Source of the DNA: Petunia secreta
Taxonomy: Eukaryota > Streptophyta > Magnoliopsida > Solanales > Solanaceae
Direction of reading: 5' to 3'
Assembly (NCBI GenBank): GCA_029990175.1
Contig: JARKIP010000005.1
Span: 67,210,501 to 67,274,500 of the forward strand
Length of the DNA stretch: 64,000 nt
The notes beneath the pieces are model-generated. The model ran no database searches and was not told the DNA's origin. It saw nothing but the letters and a program-made list of their open reading frames with translations. A program made the translations under genes and the position numbers. Positions 24,480 to 36,221 of the stretch are shown piece after piece (the stretch's first letter is position 1; every line of letters begins with the position of its first letter).

Positions 24480-25359
24480 CTTGTGTCTCTACAAAGTTAG
24501 ACCTGCTAGCATTTTTATTTAAATTAGTTCGGCATTCAAATCGATAGTGTCCATACCGATGACAACGTTAGCATTCCACATTTGATTTGTTGTGTCGTTT
24601 CTTATTTCTTTTAAATCAACAGCTCTGTTCTTGTCATTTTTTGTGTTGTCCAAGCTTGCACTTCCCTTTTCCTTTCTCACGGCCATATCCTTTTGAATTT
24701 GTTGCTGCTTTCAAGGCTTGCTCTTCCTTATCTTCTTAGTTTATTTTATGCTCATGAACTAGCAGAGAGCTATGCAACTCATCAATTGACATTGCCTCTG
24801 TATCTTTCGATTCTTCAATGGAGCAGACAACATAGTTGAACTTTGTTGTCATTGTGCGAAGTATTTTTTCCACAATTTGGCCATCCTCCATTTTGTCTCC
24901 ATGAATCCGCATCTTATTTGTAATAGCCATCGTCCTTGAGAAGTAGTCTGTAACGGACTCTCCGACTTTCATCTGTAGAGTTTCAAACTCACTACGAAGA
25001 GTCTGAAGCCGTGTTCGCTTCGCCCTTGCATTACCCTGGTACTTCTTATTCATAGAATCCCAAACATGGAAATATCTTTGCACAAGATCGTCTCTAGGAT
25101 TGAACGATCAATAGCTTGAAACAAATAATTTTTTTGCTTTGAAATCCTTTAACTTCATTCCTTCTATTTCTGCCTTCTGTGCATCTGACACTGTTGTGCC
25201 TACTGCTGGTTCTGGTATTCCCTCCAAAACAACCTGACAGTATTCCTTCGACCTCAAGATGTTCTCCATCAGCATGATCCAATGATCATAGTGACCATCA
25301 AAGCGAGGAATTGCAGGTTGAACAAAATTGTCAACTGCTATTGACAATATGCTAAACAA
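24480..25359 (-). pseudogene. gag: copia gag with CCHC knuckle; broken
   Basis: Two pieces in different frames (25359-25108 and 25083-24736) give a UBN2-type gag: PRFDGHYDHWIMLMENILRS, then LQTLRSEFETLQMKVGESV and DYFSRTMAITNKMRIHG. A CX2CX4HX4C zinc knuckle (RCHRYGHYRFEC, about 24532-24570) is interrupted by a TAA within the first CX2C. It is not functional. Confidence 0.88.
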
Positions 25360-25376
25360 ACTATAGAGATGTTGCT

Positions 25377-25389
25377 GGCTCAGATACCA
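25377..25389 (-). other. Primer binding site, Met tRNA (copia element)
   Basis: Minus strand TGGTATCTGAGCC, two bases inside the 5' LTR. Confidence 0.88.
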
Positions 25390-25391
25390 AA

Positions 25392-25660
25392 TGTAAACTA
25401 TATAACAAGAAAATAAAGAAGAGATATTGAAGGCAGAAGTAACTTTGCATTTGCTGAATGAAAACCAAGTTACATCAGTTTCCTTATATAGAGATAATTC
25501 AACAACAAACTACCTTCCATGCCTCCTAAAGAACAGGAAATAACATGACCACAAACAACTGAAATCTAAAAACAAGGAACCACTGGCTCACATTACTAAA
25601 GTGATAAGCAAACTAACTCACAGTAAATAATATTTACTATGCTGTTAACAATTCTTGACA
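25392..25660 (-). repeat. 5' LTR of the copia element
   Basis: TGTAAAC...TTGACA, 269 bp, followed by the second copy of the target duplication GAATC. Confidence 0.93.
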
Positions 25661-25665
25661 GAATC

Positions 25666-25879
25666 GTCTTAAATTCTTGCAAGAGAAGGTTTTCGATTGA
25701 TTTTGCATTAAGTAGATTATTACTCTATTTCCTTTCGAGTTCCTTATATCTCAACATTAAATGGTTTTTATTTTCTTATGCCTCTCTTTTCTTTTCTTTT
25801 TGAATATTTAAGTAGTTTTCATACAGAGAAAAATATGACTGCATTTAATATGTATTACTTCTAAATGCTTCCATTTTGC
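25666..25879. other. Displaced 5' flank of the PMEI pseudogene
   Basis: Matches the sequence upstream of the intact gene (52430-52560), for example TTCTTGCAAGAGAA and ATTTCCTTTCGAGTTCCT. It is separated from the pseudogene by the copia insertion and ends at TTTGC (25875-25879), the target duplication of the next element. No gene in it. Confidence 0.8.
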
Positions 25880-28800
25880 TGACACTATCCGGAATCCGGC
25901 TAGGCTGTGCGGGCACCCGACATCCTTCCCTATACCCGTCGGGCGAACCCTTGCCAATTAAATTAGGAAAATAAATATAGTTCAATTCATAAATAGGAAC
26001 AAGACTTAGGAAAAAAAAACACAGACATACTGATACCTCTAAGCTGTGCAAAAGAAATTACAGCTGACTACCCAACATACTAGGTTTAGGGCTATCTAGA
26101 CTAGACATCTAAGAGTACAAAAGAAGACAGATACCTCCTGAAGGGAGCAAAATACAACTGAAATGATAACCAATAAACTGGCGGCCTTCCGGAATAAAAG
26201 CTGGCTCAGCCTGACAGCTGAAGTCGTCTTCGCTCCTTCACAACGTGGAGAACTCAATCCTGGAGCGAACCTGCCGAAACGAAATAGATAGACAAGAAAC
26301 AAACAACAAACAAGGGTGAGTCAAAAGGACTCAATAAGTAGGGCAGACTAGCCACCTCAAAGAATAGGATAGCTAGCCAGGGAGAAGAAACAGATAAACT
26401 AAATTTCTTTTATTTAAATTATAAAAAGGCAGAGCCAGATAACAATCGGAAATACGTAAGAAACTTCTAAACTCAACCAAGGGTGCGTGCCAGAAACATA
26501 TCAACAAATAAGCAATGCACATATAAGCAGAACAGTAGTCATGCACCGCAAGTCTACACAATGGTATGAATTGAGATGAAATAAAATGAACTGAGCTGAA
26601 ATGAAATGAAATGAAATATGATGCAAAGGGTCACATGTGCCCGTAATCCCATCCCGAAGCGGAATACTCTTGCATTCGAGGGGAATCCAATCTGATAACC
26701 AACTGGAGCGGAATACTCCTGCTCCTGGGGCGGAATACTCCTGCACCCGATATAATATAAACCAGAGGCGGAATACTCCTGCACTCTCTTGGGGAGGAAT
26801 ACTCCTGCATCCGATATAATGTAAAGCTGAGGCGGAATACTCCTGCACTCTCCTGGGGTGGAATCCTCCTACCCTCAATATGATACAATGGAGCGGAATA
26901 CTCCTGCTCCTGGGGCGGAATACTCCTACCCTCAATATGATACAATGGAGCAGAATACTCCTGCTCCTGGGACGGAATACTCCTACCCTCAATATGATAT
27001 AGTAGAGCGGAATACTCATACACCCAATATGATATGCAATACAATGCATATGAATGACATATAATGCATATGAATGCAATGCGATGCAATAATAACTCTT
27101 CACCAGCGCGGGACTCTCATCGACGGCCAGGAAGCAGATGCCAACTCACAGCCAGAGTACAATGCTCAAATCCTCAATGCAATACCAACAACAGGACATA
27201 AACATATAATATACAATGTGAATCCAATGCTAAGGCGTAAGGAGTACACCTATCGGCAGCTACACACGTAAGGAACACGTGGTAGAAAATCCACGAGGCC
27301 AGGTGCCTCCAAAGAATGGATATAAACACTTACCTTGTTACAAAGTTAGCAAAGTTACTCAACAACCGCTTTATCCTTTGGATTCCCTGTCAAACGATCC
27401 TTCTGTATTCAATAAGCAGAAAACGATATCAAATAGGGCTAAAGGCTTCATTCCTCACATCTTAAGGCAATCCGGTTAGACACTTGATACCCACGCGACC
27501 GGACTGTGTGTCCAATGTACAGCCTCTATGGGGGACTCCAAATCACACACAACATGATCACAATATAAGTATAAGTATATATGAGGCATAACACATGTGG
27601 CAAAAATAGATATGGACTCAAATGGATGAGAAGAAAACTCAGGATAGAATTATAGACACAACCTAAAACTAAGAATTTATCTAACTCTTTGACTTTATAA
27701 AAGTTTCGGCAGAGTTTCCTCTGAAACTGGAAGATCCACAGAAACAGAACCAGCACTATACTATACACGAGAATGGATATCCGGATACACTGATAATATA
27801 AACATGTTAAACAGATTACAAGAGGAGACGACTGGATGACATAACAAATCCGCAGATAGAATGTCTGGACAGCACCACTGTCCTGCCTTTCGACCTAATT
27901 TCCAGAGTGTAGATCTAAGTTATAGACTTTGTGGTCATCATGAAAGTTGTAGATGTATGTCTTAGAATACTGGAGATTCTTAAAGCATATTAATATCAAT
28001 TTTGTATAAGGAGTTATGATTAATAAACTAACAGTTGTCCAAAGATCAAAATAATTTTCCAGATTTTGAAACGTTTTGTCTTGCTGATTTGAACGTCTTT
28101 CACCTTGGATTTTAGAACCAAATTAAGTATATACAAGGTTCCCTATATTATATACAAGTAACCAACAAGAAAAACCATGTTTGGAACTAAGAAAAACTTC
28201 AAAAGCTCAAGATACATGCCTTGCCAAAAGAAGGGTCTAGTCTTACATACCTTTGATGTTTCTTGCTTCTAAACCATGTTTCCTTTGAATTCCACACCTT
28301 CTAAAGCTTAAACAAGCTATAATACAGCATTTAGGCACTTTACTTAGCCATGAAGTAATTCTAAAACTCAAGCTATAGACGAAATTGAAGGTAGCATAAC
28401 ATTACCTTAATCGCGTAGAGCGTTTTGACGCAATCCGTCTTCAATTTCAAGTTAAGATTGATCTTGTTTCTTCAAAATCATAAAATTTGCTCAAAACTTA
28501 ATGAGAGAACTGTTTCTCTCTTTATATTTCTGGAAAATGACGAGATATGAAAGGAATTTTACTTTTATACTTGAAACATTTCAGTTTTAGTCCTCTTTTA
28601 CGCTTATGTCCCTCTTTCTGGCCTGATTTCTGATGCTCATATCTTTTTATCCATAGGTTGTATGAACAAACCGTCAAAAGTGTTGGAAACTATAGTCCAA
28701 GAACTTCAATTTGGTATATGATATGTCTCCAAAAGACCTTATATAATACACGAAATTAATTACTGGAAAAGCTTCGTTACAAGGCAATTCGTTAGTCGGT

Positions 28801-28950
28801 TTTTCCGCAACTTAAATCCGATTTTTTCAAAACTTTATATTCAACATATAAACATCATATATGTTCATATTATGACTTTAAAATCACTTAAATCATTCTT
28901 TACATCTCATTAGAAGGATATACCTCACTTTGGACATACGGAGTGTAACA
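25880..28950 (-). repeat. 3' LTR of the large gypsy-type element (3071 bp)
   Basis: Plus-strand start TGACAC at 25880, end GTGTAACA at 28950, next to the purine tract. It contains the GGAATACTCC repeat array. The ORFs in it arise from that array and are not genes. Confidence 0.9.
26655..27035. repeat. Array of GCGGAATACTCCTGC units in the 3' LTR
   Basis: The decamer GGAATACTCC recurs roughly every 20-37 bases within larger units of about 59 bp that also contain CTCCTGGGG and CCCTCAATATGATACAATG. The same array is at 39009-39405 in the sister LTR with small differences. Confidence 0.93.
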
Positions 28951-31900
28951 ATCTTCCCCCGTTAGGAACATTCGTCCTCGAATGTTAAATGAAGTACGTA
29001 GAAGCATTAAGCAACGATCTGTTACATACTTGTAGTAGTGAAGAGATGTGAAAGGTCAAATTATTTAAATTTGGGCATTTTAACGGAAGCTAGCCGAACA
29101 ACCTCAAAATTCACTTTCGAAAAAGCACAAAAGTCACAAATAATCATACGAACCAAATGACGCTTTCGGATTTCGAATCGGATCTCATTCACCAAAACTG
29201 AGCTCGAAAATCTCTTTTAAATATTTATCGACAATAAAAACTGAAAAATTCTTCCGATGCCTACCAAACGAGGTCTGATTTAGCTCAAATTTTACAGACA
29301 GATCCTAATGGATATTACGAATATTTTAAAATTATCGGCACGCCAATCGGAGTCCTAACTTCCGAAATGACTACTTAAGGTCGTTTCATTCTGCTCCACT
29401 TAAACTCTCGTTCGTCCTCGAACGAGCCTAAGTCTAAAGAAAAATTCATACAGATAACAAGAAAACTTGCACAACCTTCATAAGCTACTCCACGGATATT
29501 ATCTCATGATTGCAGAATCCGAATTATAACACGAACACCGAACTCTTGGAATAAAACATATCTAGATAATATGATAACATCATTGCCCAACTTATTCGGA
29601 CTAAGCTGACCCTATCTCGATCATGAGAGAAGAGTTCTATATTTTCGAAATAAAGATACACGCAACTCTTGATGGGCTAACATGATTCCACCAACGAATC
29701 ACTTCGTCGATATACTTTTGATATAGAACAGGTCGATGCAACAAAGAATTAATTTACGGCTCAGCAACGCCTTAGAGATTCAATATTATGATTCGGGATC
29801 AATTGGAGGAAGACTCCTCCACTTAGAGCATAAACTCATACAAATAATTTGAATAGAAATAGTCATCCTCGCACAACCTGCTGGATTAAGGAAGACTTAG
29901 CTGAGTAAAGAATGCGGCTCAGACCTGAGCTACCAGATTACTCTCTCGAGTTGCCAAACAGCTGCAACTCTCAAGTTCACAGCTCCATACATTTTCTATA
30001 AGCACCACCGCCTGATGGATCAAATCAAATGTCAAATGACGCCTCTCATTACCCTTAGTAGCCTTGAAAAACAAATGTGCATACCCGGCTACCTTGACAC
30101 GCACTCTGGCTCCACACAGGGAACATCATAAGAGGCTACTGACCACCTAAGCTCACCAGTTCCGAACAAAGAAGAGATGGCAATGGACTGAGAATAGGAA
30201 TAATTAAAGCTTTAGAAAGCTCATCTTCTTATTTACTTAGCTACCAAAGCTAGACTACTTACGAGTCAAAGTAGCCCAAGAATCGCAATTGAAGAAACTA
30301 ATATTAAATGAGCTTTATGGAACAACATCCATATCAATTTGACCTCCCAATAAGAAGGAAACTCTGACAATTTACCAGAAACCCTTTTATAACCCAGACA
30401 AGCTCATAGGATAACATGACTTTACTAGCGTTTTGAACCAAGAGGAGATACGTAGATCGAATATTACTCACTAATCACTTTGCACTGAAAGAAACAATAA
30501 CACTTTCTGAAGGTGACGAATTAGGATCCCATTATCCTACCAACATTGAATTCCGACGAGAGAGGTAAACTGATTTGACATAATAATAGAGGGTGGTACA
30601 AAAAGATGCCAAGCAGACCATACCGACACTCTCTCCCAAATTTCTCACATTTAAACCAAACAAACTAGTAGGGTTTCACAAATGCTAGGAATAAATCATA
30701 CCAGAAGCTCGCCCCTCTACCGCAACCGATTCTTAATAGATAATATTATTCAAAGAATCCATGGAAACATGATAAAATAAATGAAGTCCAGACCGATCAG
30801 AAGAATGAAATCCTACTCACATATAATGAAAGAAGAAATACACGGATGTACTACATCAGATACCTCAACATCCTTTCAAACTGTAGTTCTTAGAATGGCC
30901 TCTGCGGCTGAGCCGAGCCGAGCCGCTACCCTGATAATTACTTCTAGAAGAACCACTACCACCACGCTCTCAACCTCTACTGGATGGTGGCATTTCTCCG
31001 GCTGATTGAGATCTAAATAAAATCGCCTGCGACTGTGCAAGCGCCTGGTGACAAGAGAAAGGACGACTGCCTACTTGCCGGAGTAAGGGAAAACTACTCA
31101 AAGGATAATCAGACTCACAACAATAATAACACCTTTTCAACTAAAAATGAAAGCTGGAAAGATTGTTGATAGCTGTAAAGAGAAGACTGAATCTGATCTT
31201 GACTACTGGCGCACTCTAAGAATCACGTGACACAAGTTGAGATAACCTTGAAGGTGACCTCCCAAAATAATCAGAACTTTTACCTCCAAATGAGGTACCA
31301 TGGTTGCCCACCAGGGCCACGGAATTTCTTGCTCTCCCACTCTAGCTCTTCCCCCTCTAACTTATGGTATGCCTAATACCTTTGAGCAATATCAACAACG
31401 ACATCAAATGAAATCCCAACCTCAATTTTTTCGAGCCATCTGGGATCTCAAGGAAGGGGAAAGGTCACCAATAAATCTTTCAATCTCTCGAAAGGCTGAT
31501 GGACTAGTTCTAATGCATATTCAGCCATTCTATAGAATTCAATCTCATATTCTGAAACCAACAGGCTAACCGACAGGCTACCCTGTCCAATCCACTCGAA
31601 CTGGCAATACTTTTCATCTCGTTCGCTACTCGAAAGGAACTTTTCCACGAATCTAGATAAAAATCGAACCAAGTTAGCTAATAAGAGAGAGAGGCCCACC
31701 AATTCAAGGTTGGACCCCTAAAACTGGAAAGAAGAATAATCAACACCATACCACTCGATATAATCAAGAGCCTGAAGGATACGCTGACATCATTTTATTT
31801 AAAAAAAACTTACACAGGGATTATCTGATGCATGGCTTAAGAATATCGGAAGGTTCAACCAGATAAAATAATACAGCATCTTCGGACGCTCAGACCGAGC

Positions 31901-32477
31901 TATTACTTAGGCTAGCTAACCAACTAGAATAATTAGTGATGCAACACATGCTGCCTCTGGAACATAATTTACTGCGGCAATATCAGGAACTGGAACAAGA
32001 GCCCTCTAAGTCAAAACATCTGCATCTGCGGCAACCTAATAAGCTGCCTAACCAATAATAGGTTCTTGCGGTATCTACTGCGCCAAAATTCTCATAAAAG
32101 CATCGTAGAGAACCAAGGGAACCACAAGGAAAGCCCATCGCGAGCTCGTACAGCTGGGACCTCCGCGACTGGACTGTCAGCATGACAACTCTCGGGGCTT
32201 GAGCAGCGCTAGCCCCAGGCTAGACTACTTCCTCCTGAACTCATTCCGTTTGCTGATTCGTCACACGAGGGTTCACAATTACCACGAAGATTAACGAATT
32301 AACAAAAATACTTTTTCACCCTAGACCGACGCACGATCAGAAATGAAGGAAGTAAATCTTTCTAAATGCCATCATAGCCTCTCGTAGATAAGTACGGACG
32401 TCTACGTACCCATCAGCGACACTCTACTTGACACTGTCTTAGTCTGGATAGACTCTGAACCGGGCTCTGATACCAAC
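28951..32477 (-). other. Internal region of the large gypsy-type element, decayed
   Basis: The minus-strand purine tract AACGGGGGAAGAT (28951-28963) and primer site TGGTATCAGAGCC (32463-32475) mark the ends. A gag relic is readable near 31470-31680 (FLSRFVEKFL, then EIEFYRMAEYALELV after a frame change), and a Gly/Ser-rich gag tail near 30880-30990. The rest (28964-30850) shows no recognisable domain. Confidence 0.75.
31448..31702 (-). pseudogene. gag: Gypsy gag capsid relic
   Basis: FLSRFVEKFL, RDEK, FEWIGQGSLSVS and EYEIEFYRMAEYALELV follow the order of the plant gypsy capsid block (compare the Tekay-like gag near 1260-1400), with a frame change inside. It is too decayed for function. Confidence 0.65.
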
Positions 32478-32744
32478 TGACACGACCCAGAATCCGGCTA
32501 GGCCGTGCGGGCACCCGACATCCTCCCCTAGACCCGTCGGGCGAACCCTTGGCAATTAAATTAGAAAAATAAATATAATTCAATTCATAAATAGGAACAA
32601 GACTTAGAGAAAAAAAAAAGCACAGACATACTGATACCTCTAAGTTGTACAAAAGAAATTACAGCTGACTACCCAACATACTATGTTTAGGGCTATCCAT
32701 ACTAGACATCTAAGAGTACAAAAGATGACAGATACCTCCTGAAG

Positions 32745-33556
32745 TGATGCAATACGAACCAGGCTCACCTGTTCGATTCATCAAGCAAGTCCACCGAGGA
32801 GTCACATGGCGCCCACGATCAAGTGTGGCCGGAATGAAGATACCGAAGACTGCCTCGCCGAGCAGCAACGATGGAAATCCACCGAGCAGACAACAAGTGA
32901 CTGTGACCGTTGCTGACACTGACTTCGGAGTTGTGAGACCGAGGACAACTGATGGAAACAACGATCAAGCTCGAGCCCGAAGCTGAAGGCAACCGAACCA
33001 AGGAAGAACGACGCCGATCAAAGAATCGATCGAAGGGCTACAAATGTGACCGAGGCAAACAAGCGACCGAATCCAATGTGTTCGGGCTGAGCTGCCGAAC
33101 ACATAAGCTACTCCAGCCTTGCGTGGCTTTATCTCATTGGTCGCCTGTGACCACTTTACTATTTTGCCTTTTTTATTGTCTATATAAACTCCTAGCATAG
33201 CTCATTAGGAGATAGTTTTTAGTTGATATTGAATTGAGAGAATAGAGATAGAATTGGCCGAGCCATTCTTGTTTGAAGCCCGAGGCTTCGTGTATGCCTT
33301 CTATGGCTTGGAACCGAAATGGATTTCATCACTAGTATGAATTCTTGTTAGGTTCAAGTTTCATTTTCTCCCTTGGATAATCAATCAATGTTTTGACTGT
33401 GATTATCCATTCTTTCTTCTATTTCTGTTCTCCCCCTTCCCCGATTTCTTATTATCCGTGTTACTCTGTTGCTTCCGCACCTTATCTTCATCGTTTCCGC
33501 GTCTTGTTTGTTGTCTCCGATTGCAAAGTGCAAACCCACGGTTTTGCATTGCATCA
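32745..33556 (+). repeat. 5' LTR of the young element, with TATA box
   Basis: 812 bp, TGATGCAAT...ATTGCATCA. TATATAAA at 33181-33188 is a good core promoter, followed by a transcribed R/U5 of about 350 bp. Confidence 0.95.
33181..33188 (+). promoter_or_regulatory. TATA box of the young element's LTR
   Basis: TATATAAA in GTCTATATAAACTCC; the copy in the 3' LTR is at 38100-38107. Confidence 0.65.
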
Positions 33557-33559
33557 GTT

Positions 33560-33571
33560 TGGTATCAGAGC
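33560..33571 (+). other. Primer binding site, Met tRNA (young element)
   Basis: TGGTATCAGAGC three bases after the LTR. Confidence 0.92.
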
Positions 33572-34754
33572 AAGGCTTGGATTTCGTTCCTACGAATCCA
33601 CGTTTCTTGTTCAATCTATCGTTACTTTCTGTTGGTGTTCTTATTTTTTTTACAAAAAAAAAAAAAAAGTAAAAAGAAGAAAATTCAAAAATTTGTGTTG
33701 ACTGTTGATTGTTGGATTAAACAGTCATATATTTGGATTCACCACTGTCTTAGGATCAATTTGGATACCCGACGTACATCGTTTGTAACTAGGGTTTTTC
33801 CTTCAATTTTTGGACTGTTCTTGACGTGGTGTTGTTGAAAATCGAACCCCAGTTGTGTTTTGGTGTTTACCGATGAAAACTGGAGGTTGTTGAGGTATTT
33901 GGGACGATTTTTGTGCTTAAAATCGAAGTTCCACTGCTATAGACACTGTCTGTACGCCGGAAGCGTGTTGACATTGTTGACAGTGTACGGACGACGTGAG
34001 CTGCGTTCTTAGCTACGCTTGGAACTGGAGTGATCTCCGACGTTGTAAAACCGGAGACGACCCAAATCTTGAGCTTAACCTGTTGTTAGTGGACTGTGAA
34101 CGAATCTTGATATTGTCCGTACACCGGAGTAAAAGTTCACTGTTCCATTGAAGAAGAAAGGGGTAAACTGTCAAATCTAATACCCCAGGTGAAAAGTTGT
34201 CGGCTAGAAAAGGGAAAGCGGATAAGGTTAAACCCTATCTGAACCAAGGAGGAAACACTTGTACCGAGGTCACGTGTTCGGAAAATTCCGAAGCGGAACC
34301 GAGGAGGAGGTAGATTCTCTTAGGATTTCACTTTTCTTGTGTCCGAATATTCTCGATAGTGATCTCTGGAGTAATCCTTTCTACTTGAGGTCGTACTATC
34401 GAATCTGAGCTTATAAGAACTCGTGCGTGGGGTGACCGAAGTCCAATTTCGTAGAAATTTCTTTGACTTCCCGTGCGCAGTTAAAATAGCTATCGTTCCA
34501 TCGGGTCATATAAACTCCTTCCGAACCTAAGCTTGGAAAATACTAGTTGTGACTTATCACTTCGGTTTCCTAACAAGAAGGCAAGGCCAACTTGAGTGGA
34601 AAAAGGCTGAGTGGTGAGAACAATAGAGTGAGGTCACAAAAGCCAACGACCTTGAGTGTAAACACGAGTGGAAAAAAAATTGAGCGAACATTACTCGAGT
34701 GATACACGTGAGGGAGTGAATTTGTGAGGTCTTTTACTCTTGTTTGTTGCAGCT
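33572..34754 (+). other. Leader of the young element
   Basis: About 1.2 kb without a convincing gene. A poly-A run lies at about 33655-33668. Just before the ATG, CTTTTACTCTTGTTTGTTGCAG resembles a 3' splice site, so the leader may contain an intron. Confidence 0.6.
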
Positions 34755-36221
34755 ATGTCTTCGGATGATGGTAGCTACGGAGGGTATGATTCGTGTGGAG
34801 ATGATGGAGACTATGGTTCCTACGGAGGTGATGATTGTTATAATGACACCGGGGACAATGGCTCTTACGAAGACGAAGCAGGTCACTATGGTGAATACGA
34901 AGACGAAGAAGACTACGAAGCCTGTGAAGACGAACGAGAAGAATCTTTTGCTTCGGGTCAAGAATACGAAGGTAGTGACGCTTCGAGGTACGATGACTCT
35001 ACTTACTCTCATTGTGATGACCTTGAATATGACATCGAGGAAGTCGATGACGAAGTTGACCGAGCAAACTATTTGATGTCTTCTTCCGTCGGTGTCTCGT
35101 GTGGAGCACAAGAGAGTGGTAGAACTCCTTCCTTCGGGATAGGAGGTGGTGGAGGTTGTTCCATGGGAGGAGGAAGATTTGCAACTTATAGTCGTGGCAC
35201 ACGATTCAATGCTTCCAAGTCCTATGGAAATGGTGGCTCGAGGAGCACTGGTGGTTATGGACCCGAGGAGGGTAGAGGAGGTTTCTACCGAACACCTTCT
35301 TCGAGGAGAAATTCTCACGGGTTCCATGCTAAAACTCCTTCCTCGACTTTCAACAAAACTTCTAATGTTGGAAGAGTGAAAGGAAGTGGGAGTTACTCTA
35401 GTGGTGCTACCACTAATGGAGGAATAAGGAGAACCCACGGAATGGGATACTCAAGTTCGAACTTGGATCTTCGTATCCGAAACTTGGGTAGAAGTAGGTT
35501 CGCTGTTGAGGTGAATGGTTATGGAGGAAATTTGCTCAATGTTGGAGGCACCGATGTCAATTGCATTAGCGCTTATTTGGTACGGATCCTAAAAATACCA
35601 TGCTATAAATTGAAGCATCCTTATACATATAAGGGAGTGAGTGTTTCGTATGAGGCTCGAGTACTCATATCTCATGGAGATTATAGAGAATATGTTTGGT
35701 GCGATGTGTATTCCATGCCCGATCTTGATGTTTGGCTGGGAGACCCATGGGTGCACAGCAAGCAGATGCTATATATCGATGAGAGGGATGTGTACCTTGT
35801 GTACAACAGAGAGCTGCAAATGGCTTATACGTTCACACCTCACGGGTTGAAGGGAAAGATGTCCATTAGTGCATATACCTCGATTTTACAGATGAGAAAA
35901 GAGCGAGAACTCCAATCCAGGATCGAAAGAGTGCCATCGAGGAGTCCTATGACCACAAGGAGCAGTGGGAAGAGTGCACAAAAAGAATCGACCGAAGTCA
36001 ATACATTGAACCCGAAGCCACAAGCTTCGAAGTCAAGTGGTTCCCCGATATCGGAAGAAGAGACCTCGATTGATGAGTCTTCGAGTCCTAGACTTCGGGT
36101 CGATGTTAAAAGTCCACCTACTCCAGCTATGGGTATTCTTGGTCCCCGACCAAACTCACCCGAATATGAGAGACAAAAGATCGAGAGGAGTAAGGGAGTG
36201 ACCGGTGACAACTCTCGATAG
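34755..36221 (+). CDS. Acidic, Gly/Ser-rich protein with a retropepsin-like region lacking the catalytic Asp
   Basis: Starts at ATG 34755 and ends at TAG 36219-36221, 488 aa. Residues ~1-105 are very acidic with Tyr/Gly/Asp repeats (DDGSYGGYDS). Residues ~125-240 are Gly/Ser/Arg-rich. Residues ~255-370 follow the order of a gypsy aspartic protease region: VEVNGYGGNLLNVGGT where active enzymes have a D-G-G/D-S-G box, then VWCDVYSMPDLDVWLGDPWV matching the common CDVVPM...LLGRPW block. The catalytic Asp appears replaced (NVGGT). The rest is a charged, Ser-rich tail. The product is probably a Gag-like protein with a dead protease fold. The same frame stays open beyond the TAG for another 1347 bases. 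Confidence 0.7.
   Translation: MSSDDGSYGGYDSCGDDGDYGSYGGDDCYNDTGDNGSYEDEAGHYGEYEDEEDYEACEDEREESFASGQEYEGSDASRYDDSTYSHCDDLEYDIEEVDDEVDRANYLMSSSVGVSCGAQESGRTPSFGIGGGGGCSMGGGRFATYSRGTRFNASKSYGNGGSRSTGGYGPEEGRGGFYRTPSSRRNSHGFHAKTPSSTFNKTSNVGRVKGSGSYSSGATTNGGIRRTHGMGYSSSNLDLRIRNLGRSRFAVEVNGYGGNLLNVGGTDVNCISAYLVRILKIPCYKLKHPYTYKGVSVSYEARVLISHGDYREYVWCDVYSMPDLDVWLGDPWVHSKQMLYIDERDVYLVYNRELQMAYTFTPHGLKGKMSISAYTSILQMRKERELQSRIERVPSRSPMTTRSSGKSAQKESTEVNTLNPKPQASKSSGSPISEEETSIDESSSPRLRVDVKSPPTPAMGILGPRPNSPEYERQKIERSKGVTGDNSR

Larger units (their letters stand above)
21079..25660 (-). mobile_element. Ty1/copia LTR retrotransposon, complete but degenerate, TSD GAATC
   Basis: The two LTRs (267 and 269 bp) are in the same orientation, flanked by the perfect direct repeat GAATC (21074-21078 and 25661-25665). 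In minus orientation the order is LTR, Met-tRNA primer site, gag, protease, integrase, RT/RNase H, polypurine tract, LTR. Protease and integrase before RT define copia. I count about 17 substitutions and 2 indels between the LTRs (about 6%), so it is clearly older than the element at 32745-38475. It split the 5' flank of the PMEI pseudogene. Confidence 0.95.

Noticed and set aside
26501..27103. Long overlapping minus-strand ORFs with repeated RSIPPQEQEYSAP-like peptides (also 39033-39482)
   Set aside because: They are the translation of the GGAATACTCC tandem array inside an LTR in two or three frames at once; no start context or conservation expected of a protein.
32744..33200. ORFs of 80-82 codons duplicated at 37663-38119
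   Set aside because: Identical because they lie in the two LTRs; no start context or domain, and the LTR function explains the conservation.
33393..33838. Overlapping ORFs at the end of the young element's 5' LTR and leader
   Set aside because: They cross the LTR end and primer site, and the matching 3' LTR part breaks them; no recognisable protein.
34734..35438. 234-codon minus-strand ORF opposite the young element's frame
   Set aside because: Mirror of the Gly/Ser/Asp-rich coding strand, without any domain; coding sense is clear on the plus strand.
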